A DNA stretch of 64,000 nt, from NCBI RefSeq assembly GCF_910592395.1, contig NC_088310.1, positions 8,625,501 to 8,689,500 on the forward strand. The letters run 5' to 3'. Under the pieces are notes generated by a model. The model made no database searches. It had not been told where the DNA came from and saw only the letters and a list, made by a program, of their open reading frames with translations. This DNA is from Lineus longissimus. Taxonomy: Eukaryota; Nemertea; Pilidiophora; Heteronemertea; Lineidae. Positions 26,241-36,660 of the stretch are shown here, in pieces. Every line of letters begins with the position of its first letter. Within the stretch, counting starts at the first letter, position 1. The translations under genes and the position numbers were made by a program.

Positions 26241-27330
26241 ACTACAGTGTTCTGTATGTCACAGATTGGTTTCTACTTTCTTGTTCAATATCTAAAAGGA
26301 CAATAAACTTAAGCTATGATCTGGGCATGAAGAAATGTGGATTGTGTTCTACGATAATCTACCAACCTGAACTGTAATGGTTCACTAATTGAAGTACTTA
26401 AACACTTTTTATTCAAATAATAAAATATTCGGTGTCTTATATTCTGTCCATCCTCATACAAAGTCATCCAGGCCTGATGCCAATAAAAGATAAACAATTC
26501 ACAGACAATTATGATCTGTGTATTCTATCTTCAAAGCTGATTTGGTTCCAATTTGATTGGCAGAACCTAAAGTAAAAACTCTTTATTTCCACATTAAATC
26601 TGAAACAGGTAAGAAAATCATGTTCAGTCTTTCTTTTCTTTGGTTGCACAAATTGGGTAATGATTCTTTTGTGCTAATATAATTATACCATATTTTTCTA
26701 CGATTCAGGCTGTATATTTCATTTCTGTACATATGAACCGTGACTGTCATACGTTTGTTTGGTTGTGACTGATAACTATTAAGTGTTTTACATGGCACTC
26801 TGACTAGAAAGACATTTTACCTTCTCAGTGTTGTGTTGTTATCCATGGACACTTTAAACTGAAAATATTTTGATTGGATTACTTTCCTAGATGGACTCCA
26901 AAATAACTATCAGTAAATTACAAGTGAAAAACTTCCCCTGTAGCTAAAATTCGAAATCCAAGTCATATTTAGAAATCAGTTTTGGGCCTTTTGATTAATA
27001 TTCACTAAAATTTTCTTTAAACACTGGTCAAGGGGTCAGTTCTTTACAGCCTACTTGGCTTGCCATTCGAACAAAGACAAGTTGTTGAAGTTACCCTTGG
27101 TTTACCTGTATCCTGAGTGTAATAATGTACGAGAATCTGGTTGAAATGTACTTGTACGGGTAGTTTGGGTAAACTTAGGTCGATTTCAACAAACTCTCAT
27201 TCTGACGATCTGACTCAAAACATTGAAATTCTGCAGACAATCAGAAGCATGAGAACTAAATTAAATTACTGATAAGAAAGTTACTAATTATCATTTGCAT
27301 AATAATTGTGTATTTAAATCAAAAGGTATG
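26241..27330. other. Intergenic, no gene seen
   Basis: AT-rich sequence with scattered stops in all frames. An AATAAA at 26302-26307 could serve as a distal polyadenylation signal for the synaptotagmin gene, which is weakly supported. Confidence 0.4.
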
Positions 27331-27344
27331 CAAGGCTTGACCAT

Positions 27345-27910
27345 TGAGATAGTACTGAGGCAGTACTGACCTTTTCTGTCCTGGCTGCTTTCAAGAGCAG
27401 ACTAGTCCAAGCAGTACTGATCTTTTCTGACCTGGCTGCTTTCAAGAGCAGAATAGCCCAAGCAGTACTGATATTTTCTGACCTGGCTGCTTTCAAGAGC
27501 AGATTAGCCCAAGCAGTACTAACCTTTGCTGACCTGGCTGCTTTCAAGAGCAGAATAGCCCAAGCAGTACTGATCTTTTCTGTCCTGGCTGCTTTCAAGA
27601 GCAGACTAGTCCAAGCAGTACTGATCTTTTCTGACCTGGTTGCTTTCAAGAGCAGATTAGCCCAAGCAGTACTGATCTTTTCTGACCTGGCTGCTTTCAA
27701 GAGCAGATTAGCCCAAGCAGTACTAAACTTTGCTGACCTGGCTGCTTTCAAGAGCAGAATAGCCCAAGCAGTACTGATCTTTTCTGACCTGGTTGCTTTC
27801 AAGAGCAGATTAGCCCAAGCAGTACTGATCTTTTCTGACCTGGCTGCTTTCAAGAGCAGATTAGCCCAAGCAGTACTAAACTTTTTTGACGCTGCTGCTT
27901 TCAAGAGTGG
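27345..27910 (-). repeat. 51-bp minisatellite, ~11 copies, with a 196-codon antisense frame
   Basis: The plus-strand unit is GCAGTACTGATCTTTTCTGA, CCTGGCTGCTTTCAAGAGCA, GATTAGCCCAA, repeated every 51 bp. Because 51 is a multiple of three, the minus strand stays open from 27904 to 27314 and encodes about eleven 17-residue repeats of the type KISTAWANLLLKAARSE. Each copy is predicted to be a basic amphipathic helix. No splice or promoter context and no homologue are recognised, so repeat artefact is the default reading. Confidence 0.9.
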
Positions 27911-30550
27911 GTTCAGAAATGTTTAAAAATGCTGGAGATGCCATCTTGTCTTCATTACAATAACTGATTCGTTTGTATCTCGATAAATGCTACTTTTATT
28001 GAAATGGGATGAAAACTTCTGCTGTCTAACATGAAAATTTATGCTGTTTTAAATTGTTGATAGCTATCAACGGAATACTGTAAATCATGAAATTTTCACA
28101 AGTGTGTATTTTGCGACAAATGCACTGTCAAACACAAACTTAAAAAATAAAAAAAACTTAAAGGTGGAATATCAACCATAGGGTAGCAAATACAGTATTT
28201 AGTCAACCTCCAATACAAAATTAGTTAATTTGCCAACTTTTAACTTTGCAAAGATTTCGGGGTTTCAGTAATAATAACTTAATGAGTATGTAACTGAGAA
28301 AAGCATTTATTTTTGTTGACGAAATATACGGGAAGAAAAAGGTCAATATATAACGCAATGTAAATAAATTATATTGGTTTAAACAAATTCAGTTCATTTG
28401 AATAAATTATGTTAAGTAGGCATTAATGTGATTTGTAAATTTTGTTTTGGTGTAAAAACCAGTTGTAGAGCATTCTACCCAGAGCTTTCTATGATGTACA
28501 GTCAAGTTGTTGCAGGGGCATCTCATGGCCCAAAAATGTTGGCCAATTTTTACGATCGACATGCGAATTAATTTACTGTCAGGAACATGCTTATTTAGGG
28601 CACCCAAAAATCCGTAAATTAAAAATTTAGCAAGAAATTTACATTTTTCAAAACAGAGGAATTTATCTAAAATAAAAGAGGAATGTGGGTGGAATGTGGA
28701 ATTAAGAAACAGGAAAAAAGGATTTTCAAGGCCATTTGCAACTGCATGCAAATTTATTGCTGTGACTAAATTTGGCTTAAATTGATGATTAATTGTTAAT
28801 TGAGCCGTTATTGCTTTTGTTTACTACTGATGAATTATTGAATTACCTTTCAAAAAATTTCAAATTTGGCAAAATCGGCAGACATTCGTTTATTCCGTTT
28901 TTTAAAAGATGAGCAAAAGATGATGAATTTTGTTAGTTCTCTTCTCTGGTGCTATAGTTATGTTTTTTCACATGCCCCTGCTGCAACTGATATAAACGCT
29001 AGTTACATGTATACTCGGACACAAATCTGGCTTTTAAAAGGTTTGGGATATTTAAAGGAGATTTTCTTGCTGTCTTATTTTGATGTAGTAACGGTGATAT
29101 GGGTCAGTCGTAGTGTATATTGTATATAAAACATTACTTGTATTGGTCCAAATTGATTCAGATCTGCTTTAGGTTTGCTTTTCGTTAAATTTTCTTCCCC
29201 TTGTGTTTGCTTGTTCTACCTATACCAGGACTGTGGCTACTCAATTTTGTGAGCCAAGGCCATCATCCCATTCCTTATCTATGTATGCTGGGGGGGGGGG
29301 AGAGGAATCTATCGTAGCGATGAAGTCCAAGTTTGAATCTTGACCTCGCACAGCTTTGATGCGCAAGCACCTGCTATATAGTAAAGTATCGTAAGCCATA
29401 AGTTTTGCAAGCGCTTAATGTTTGCAATTTTCAGTTATGTGCTTGCAAAATCAACTTAAATTGGATAACATGTAACTCCAATGTATTGGCACTTAAATTT
29501 CAAGTGTAATGCATTAACCAATAAATTTCAGGAAACAAGGAATTTAGTCTACAGCAAGTTAAAAAATTCCAAATTATCCAAGTTATATACAGTTACATAA
29601 CAAATATAAATATAGGTTAGTGACTTGATTGCGAAAGCAAACTGGTGTAGTTGTCCAAGCAAACCCAGAGTGAAATTGATTGATTTAGTGCAGTCTTGTC
29701 AAATTGGGCTGATATCAAGCAGAAACTGTTCCAACTGAAGATATCGATGAAGTGTGGAAGTATTGTTCACCCCTGTGGTACCTTTGTGTGAGTAAGACAA
29801 GTGCATTTAGGGTAACATGCATACAAATTTAGGTTTTGTTGTTTTCTGTTTGAGCTGGCATTCCTAGCTTACACATGCACATTCCTACATGTATGCTTCA
29901 TATGTCTATTTCATATTAAAAAAACAAGTATTTTAACTTTTTTGCAACTGTTCTTTAGGCGTATTCCAGTCCAAAAGTAGATGAACAGCTGTTTTATTTC
30001 TCAATAACTTTGCAGTTCATTTCACCTACTACACAGGCAAAAATGTCCGTTAAAAATCTATGTAGAAATTTTCTATATAGATGCTGTATAGATTCTACAT
30101 GTATATAGAATCTATATAATTTGGGATGAATGAATAGCGTAATAAGAAGTAAGAAAATTTGTTGGCTTCACCAGAACTCAATGGGTACTAGCCCATTCAG
30201 GTCGTAATGTTGATCTAGAACCTCAGTCGGAGGTTTACAGAAAGGTTTTAGGATAGACTAGGATTGAAGTGTCAAGTCAAGATGATAAGCTCTACTGTGT
30301 AGTTGATATCTGACTAAACCCATGACTGTATGTGGTATGGCTCTTTTCTCCTGGCACCGAACATCAAAAGATATGATCTTGTTTGTGCTGTGTTTTGCTG
30401 CCACCTTGTCAAATGTATGCACGTGGCTCAGGTTGTTGATATTGATGAATCTTGAAAAAGGTACAGTTTTCCTAATGTATATGATCAATAAACAGTTCAA
30501 TTATCTAGTTCAGATTTCCTTCCTTTCATACTTAAGTTGTTTAGTATGGC
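27911..30550. other. Intergenic, no gene seen
   Basis: AT-rich and without recognisable coding sequence. It includes a poly-G tract at 29290-29300 and a small self-complementary patch at 30055-30120 around TAGATTCTACATGTATATAG. Confidence 0.4.
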
Positions 30551-30559
30551 CCAAGTACT

Positions 30560-30945
30560 TGAGGTAGCTCAGGCGCCAGAAGTACCTTACATAGCCACCT
30601 GAGGAACCTTATGTAGCTGAGGTTTGCCATCTTCCTTGAACAACATTGGGACCCTTCTGCCCTTGTGTTACATCTTCTTGCTCACTGAGGTTACTGAAGT
30701 GACAGAGGTATCTGTTGTGCCTGGGAGATTATCAAGACCCTTCTGTCCTTGGCAAAACGTCTCAATGTGCTCTTGAAGACAGGCCCAAGCACCCTATTTG
30801 GCAACTCTAGCCTCCCTGAGGTTGCTCCTGTACATGAGGTACCACAACCCAAGGACGCTTCTTCCTCTAGAAGAGTCTCACTTTGCTCTTGAAGACGGCA
30901 ATCCTTGCCATATGCGTAGAGCCTACCTGAAGTAGCTCCTAAACT
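30560..30945 (+). repeat. Degenerate complex repeat shared with 55620-56450
   Basis: It contains repeated blocks GGGACCCTTCTGCCCTTG, AGACCCTTCTGTCCTTGG, TGCTCTTGAAGACAGGC, CAAGCACCCTA and CCTGAGGT. The spacer of the second satellite block (55620-56450) carries the same blocks (ACCCTTCTGCCTTTGG, GCTCTTGAAGAATGG, TTGAAGACAGGCC, CCTACTTGAAG). Copies are strongly diverged. Confidence 0.6.
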
Positions 30946-30948
30946 ACA

Positions 30949-31345
30949 ATGGGTTGTCTCATAAGGCCAGGCTGGTTGTCTCTCAAGACTGACTGTAGAT
31001 CACACTGGTTGTCTCAAGACCAGGCTGATTGTCTCTCAATAGTGATTGAAGACGAAACTTGGTTGTCTCAAGCCCAGGCTGTGTGTCTCAAAAGTGATCG
31101 AAGAACACACTGGGTTGTCTCAAAGCCAGGCTGCTTGTCTCTCAGTGGTGATTGAAGACCACACTGGATTGTCTCAAGGCCGCGCTGCTTGTCTCTCAGC
31201 AGTGATTGGAGACCACACTGGGTTGCCTCAGTCTGCGTGTCTCTCAATAGTGATCGAAGACCACACTGGATTGTCTCAAAGCCAGGCTGGTTGTCTCTCA
31301 GCAGTGATTGAAGAACACACTGGGTTGTCTCAAAGCCAGGCTGAG
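30949..31345 (+). repeat. 53/54-bp minisatellite, left arm (~7-8 copies)
   Basis: The unit is GGTTGTCTCAA-GCCAGGCTG-TTGTCTCTCAG followed by AGTGATTGAAGACCACACT. It is the reverse complement of the array at 33300-34640. Frames reading GLSQSQAACLSVVIEDHT come from a 54-bp period and are not evidence for a gene. Confidence 0.92.
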
Positions 31346-31349
31346 GCCT

Positions 31350-33070
31350 ATGTCTTACAGGAGCAGGAGAGATAGGTTGTGACAATGTCTCCATATTGGG
31401 CCCATGTCTCACAGATGCAGGAGAGATATAGGTTGTGACAATGTCTCCATCTCTGGTACATGTTTCACAGGTGCAGCAAATTGTTTTCTGGGACATCCTA
31501 TAGAGCAACGAAAAGTTAGTATGTCTAATTGCTGTGTGAGGGACATAGATTGTGATGATGTCTTTGTGGCAGGACCTTGACATTTCATATTCTTTCCCAA
31601 GACATCTCATGAGGAAAACCGTCAAAACCTATATCTCTCCCGTAGCATCCATACAATGGGCGTGCCTTGCTATATACATTTTGTCTCCGGAAATGATAAA
31701 AAGCCTTGTAGACCATGAACCCGAAAGGGAGACATCATCACATCCTATCTCTCTCGAACGGTTAAGCATTAATTCTGCCGTACTATATACAAGATGTTTC
31801 AGAACAAATATGTTCAGCGTCAAGGTCTTGGCACAGATATTGGTCACAGCCGAGCTCTCTCACACTAGAATCCTGTGCATTTCGTCATCTGATCATCCTC
31901 GGGCGACAGGACGAGGCTAGTGCTCTGCGCCCGGAGTGTATCTCGCACCAGTTTGACACACTGTTGCAATCTTCAGTGCTCATCGTCCTTCGCCATGTGG
32001 CCCAGAAAAGGATCTATCAAGACATGTAAACCAAGGGCTCCACATGAAGACAACGTCACAACCTATCTTTCTCGCGGAAAGATAGACATGCAACCTGCCT
32101 TGCTTCCAGGATTAGGGGTGATATGAATAAAGACTAGCAAATGCTTTTATCTAAATCTCCATGTACATTTACACTAGGCCTTTCTGTACAAAACCGGAGT
32201 AAAAGCATTTGCTAGTCTTTATTCATATCATTGTCTTGCCAAAAAGACATCGTCACAACATATCTCTCTCGCACCAAATAGACCCGCTTCTGGAGTCTGC
32301 AATATGCTATGTAAAGGATGATTTAGAAAATTATCTTAAACGCCTTTTCAACGTGTCTCTCAGAAAAGAGTATGTAGAGCGCCAAAGGCCACACACACGT
32401 GAAGGAATTGTCACAATCCAACTCGATTACTGTCGCAATCTTCCTCCTTATACAGGATGTCTCAGAAAAGAACCTGTTAAGCCTTGATGGCCTGACATGG
32501 AGACATTTCACAACCTAGCTCTTTCTGGTTGTTGGACGGTTTGAAACTGCGCATTGCCTTACTATTGCCTTGCTATACAGGATGTCTCTGAAAGGGATCT
32601 GTTGAGCCTCAGGGGCCAGGCATAAATACATCGTCACAACGTATCTCTTTCCAACCAGTTTGAGAGACTGTGTAACCTGTCGTGATTTCTAAGGAAATCA
32701 GGCTCATAAATCAAGGACACGACATGAAGACATTGTCACAACCTATCTCTCCCGCACCACATACTGTTGCAATCTTCTTTGCTATACAGGACGTCTCAGG
32801 AAAGGATTGTTGGCGTCGATGTTTTTGCCACAAAGGCATTGACACAACAAATCTCTCTCGCACCAGTCAGACACACTGTTGCAAGATTCTTTGCTCTACA
32901 GGATGCAGCGATAAAAGAAGAATAGGACGCTAATGGTTTGCTCCAAAGGCATACGTCGCAACCTATCTCTCTCTCACCAGTAAGACATAGTGTGGTATAG
33001 CCTTCAAACAGGTGATAAAAGTCCTCAAGGACCAGGCATGAAGACATTGTCACAACCTATCTCTGTACGT
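31350..33070. repeat. ~105-bp degenerate tandem repeat, inverts near 31590
   Basis: Units carry GACATTGTCACAACCTATCT, CTCTCGCACCAGT, GACACACTGTTGCAATCTTC and TACAGGATGTCTCAGAAA. Copies lie near 31734, 32050, 32247, 32506, 32629, 32731, 32837, 32952 and 33045 on the plus strand, with three on the minus strand at 31367-31560. One complete hairpin element (32119-32230) has inserted. Confidence 0.8.
32119..32230. mobile_element. 112-bp hairpin element, perfect 31-bp terminal inverted repeats
   Basis: The left arm starting TGATATGAATAAAGACTAGC and the right arm ending GCTAGTCTTTATTCATATCA are exact reverse complements over 31 bp. The middle holds ATGTACATTTACACTAGGCC and TTTCTGTACAAAA. Further copies are at 50882-50980 and, split by another element, at 50990-51004 plus 54347-54442. 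Confidence 0.9.
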
Positions 33071-33299
33071 CTAGTCAGTTGGAAAAACTGTTGCAATCTT
33101 CTCATGTGGTTTTCGGTTGCAGTTGGAAGGCACTTAGAATCATTATTCAAGTCAGTGTCCATTGTGTCCTTCTGTCGTCCAGCTGTGGGGAAACACCCAG
33201 AGTAGACTCAGTGTCAATGGCCGTCCTTCAATGCTGTGAGGAAGCACAGCAGCGTTGCCTGGCCTTGGGACAACAAAATGTCCTCATCAATCATTGTTT

Positions 33300-34640
33300 G
33301 GAGCTGAGCCAACTATCCAGTGTGGTCTTCAAACACTGTTGAAAGACGCACAGCCTGGCCTCGAGACAACCAGTGTGGTCTTCAAACACTGTTGAAAGAC
33401 GCACAGCCTGGCCTCGAGACAACCAGTGTGGTCTTCAAACACTGTTGAAAGACAAGCAGCCTGGTCTTGAGACAACCAGTGTGGTCTTCAATCATGGCTG
33501 AGAGACAAGCAGTCTGGCCTTGAGACAACCCAATCTGGTATTCAATCACTTTTGCGAGACAACCAGCCTGGCTTTGAGACAATCCAGTCTGTTCTTCCAT
33601 CACTCCTGAGAGACAAGCAGCCTGGCCTTGAGACAACCCAGTGTCGTCTTCAATCGCTATTGAGAGACTCGCAGCCTGGCCTTGAGACAACCAAGTTTTG
33701 TCTCCAATCGCTATTGAGAGACAAGCAGCCTGGCCTAGAGACAGCCCATTGTGTTCGCCAATCACTGCTGAGAGACAACCAGCCTGGCCTTAAGACAACT
33801 CAGTGTGGTCTTTAAGCACTGTTGAAACTCAAGCAGCCTGGCTCCTCGACAACTCAGTGTGTTTTTCGATCATTATTGAGACACACACAGCCTGGCCTTG
33901 AGACAACCGAGTTTCGTCTTCAATCGCTATTGAGAGAAAACCAGCCTGGCGATGAGACAACCAAGTGTGTTCTTCAATCACTGTTGTGAGACAACCAGCC
34001 TGGCTTTGAGACAATCCAGTCTGATCTTCAGTCACTGCTGAGAGACAACCAGCCTTGCCTTGAGACAAACCAGTTTGGTCTTCAATCACTGCTGAGAGAC
34101 AAGCAGCCTGGCCTTGGGACAACTAGTGTGGTCTTCAATCACTGCTGAGAGACAAGCAGCCTGGCCTTGAGACAACCAGTGTGTTCTTCAATCACTGTTG
34201 AGAGACAAGCAGCCTGGCTTTGAGACAACCAGTGTGGTCTTCAATCACTGCTGAGAGACAAGCAGCCTGGCTTTGAGACAACCAGTGTGGTCTTCAATCA
34301 CTGCTGTGAGACAAGCGAACTGGCCTTGAGACAACCAGTGCGGTCTTCAATCACTGCTGAGAGACAACCAGCCTGGCCTTGAGACAACCAGCGTGGTCTT
34401 CACACACTGCAGAGAGACAACCAGCCTGGCCTTGAGACAACCAGTGTGGTCTTCACACACTGCAGAGTCAACCAGTCTGGCCTTGAGTCAACCAGCGTGG
34501 TCTTCAATCACTGCTGAGAGACAAGCAGCCTGGCCTTAAGGCAACCAGTGTGGTCTTCAATCACTGCTGAGACAAGCAGCCTGGCCTTGAGACAACCAGT
34601 GTGGTCTTCAATCACTGCTGTGAGACAAGCGGCCTGGCTG
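33300..34640 (-). repeat. 53/54-bp minisatellite, right arm (~25 copies)
   Basis: The unit is GACAACCAGTGTGGTCTTCA, ATCACTGCTGAGAGACAAGC, AGCCTGGCCTTGA. Copies vary most at the CAACC-CAGT joint (53 or 54 bp) and near 34460-34500. Frames of 87-127 codons on either strand come from the period. Confidence 0.95.
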
Positions 34641-36660
34641 AGCTTACTCAGAATCAAGATCGGGACCGTTCCTTTCTCCAGCTGCTGCTGCTGCTGCAGT
34701 AGACTTGGAACGAAAACCATAATCACACTGTGACACATCTGTGGACAATCAGCCCAAAGTGGAGGACCTGATTGAACGTTTGGTCCTCCACGACTGTCCA
34801 ATTATGTGGAGCTTTTCACAGACCTGGTTTTCGAAACCCCAGATCGATGTACTGTCTTAAGAAACCACTCACTCTCAGATAATAGTATAATCTTTTTATT
34901 TCTCTAGATAGCACATGATTCGATACAGTAAATCTAGTCTTATTAAGTCCAAACCGGTCTGATTAAAACACAAATGCTTTCGAATTAGATTCAGAATCAT
35001 TCAATTTTTTTAATGTTTTTTTATATCTGTTACATGATAGTTTTTAAATATCTGACATGTCTGACATGAGCAGGAGACTTAAAATTCTAAGCTTTACTCT
35101 AAGCATTACGTAGTACCAAGCATCTTGTGTTCCCATGTTCTATGTCCCCTAAACCCTGTCTTGCCCAAAACTTGCTCCCTTGTTTTTAATACGAAATTCA
35201 GTTCTTATTTTACTTAGGCATTCGAAATCTGGGTCTCTTTGGGAACACAGTAGTGTAAATTTCACATTAAAACCTCCACCCAGTGGGCTGAATGAGGTAA
35301 AAAACTTTTGATTGGGTTGCTTTTTAACAGACTTGCGCTTATATTTGCTGTCCTAGCAGATCTACATGTATGCTGCTCGACACAAATGATAACATCAGCT
35401 TACATGTAGTAAAAGAATACACAGATACATGTATGTCTGGAGAGAATTGTTCTTTGTACAGGAACAGTAGAAGGGCCTCGGAACTCAGGAACACAAGATG
35501 TCAACAACTGCACAATGCTTCGAGTTTAGGTTGAGACTAGTTAGACTTCGAACACTCTTAAAGCAAGATCAGGAAACGTGATTATTGCAACAAATAAGTA
35601 AACTGTCTTAAGATAACAGATCAGTAGTTCCCTTCTTAAAGGGGTACTCTGTTTGTAATTACTGGTGGTGCAGGAAAATAGAAATGCAGTTATACACAAT
35701 GCCGTAGAACAGTTATTATTCATACGAATTTGCTGAAACTATGTATTTATAGTATTTGTATATCTGTCTACATTACGGTAATGTTGAAATTTATATTCTG
35801 TACGTATTTACGCAATTAGAAATTTTCAAATTCAATTACAAATTTCAAATTTTTAATGAACGGCGTTCACATTACACAATAGCCTGCTTATGTCTACCAC
35901 AAAGAAACTCTAGCTATTACAACTATAACCTAACAATATCAGTTTATAAAAGTTTGCATAGGCCAGAATGTAATACAAGGAATGTTTCTCCGATTTTGTA
36001 AAGATTATAAACTGCAAAGCAAGTGACAAGAACATCACGTATGCATAAAGCACAGCTAAATATAAGAACAATTTCTGTTTAGAATAGACTTCTACAATGT
36101 TCTACAGCTCAAACACCACACTACACACATCAGAAGCAAAAACCCTAAAAAAACCACGAATATTGACTCACGATGCAGTTTCTACAATCGTGGTCAGGCA
36201 ATCTGGGCATATGCACTTGCTGGTTGGATTAGTGTATTTTTAATGCATTTCAAGGTAATTAAGGAGTCGAATTTCACCCTTTGTACATCTGTCGGACTTT
36301 GATGAAACGGCTCCAGGTGTATAAAAGAGTCATATTTTGTATAACTGGCAACTTTTTCTCTAATATCATGGCTCCTTGTCAAGTATCGAAAGAATGAAAC
36401 ATTGCCGAAGACTTACATTTCACCAATCTGGTTCGTCTGCACTTGACATCAACAAGTATTTAAGCTGGTTTGGCTATATTTATATTTTAACCACCTTTCA
36501 GCAAATTTATGTCTTTCTTTATGTCTTATCAAACCCAGTGATTGCAGGTTTTACCCGCAGACAAGTGATCCTTCATCGCACAGAGTGATAATAATTGCAT
36601 GTAGCAGCGATTTAAATCACTCGTTTGCATGGTGCTTAAGAATTTCACATATGGTTGAAT
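34641..36660. other. Intergenic, 3' flank of GSTZ1
   Basis: No conserved coding sequence. It includes the dispersed repeat copy at 35640-35860. The GSTZ1 3' untranslated region (minus strand) must begin at 36660; an AATAAA overlaps its stop codon and no better signal was placed. Confidence 0.4.

Larger units (their letters stand above)
30949..34640. mobile_element. Foldback-like inverted satellite block A
   Basis: Two arrays of the same 53/54-bp unit lie in opposite orientation (left 30949-31345, right 33300-34640). Between them a second ~105-bp unit with TTGTCACAACCTATCTCTCTCGCACC also flips: it is on the minus strand at 31367, 31421 and 31540, and on the plus strand from 31620 to 33060. 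The inversion centre is therefore near 31590. Long inverted repeats made of tandem units are the hallmark of Foldback/TU elements. Ends, target duplications and a transposase were not found, so the class is inferred. Confidence 0.5.

Noticed and set aside
31046-34122. Frames of 87-185 codons in the 53/54-bp arrays (GLSQSQAACLS type) as a repeat protein gene
   Set aside because: Both strands are open in parallel, copies with a 53-bp period break the frame, and there are no splice or start features. The frames follow from a near-54-bp period.
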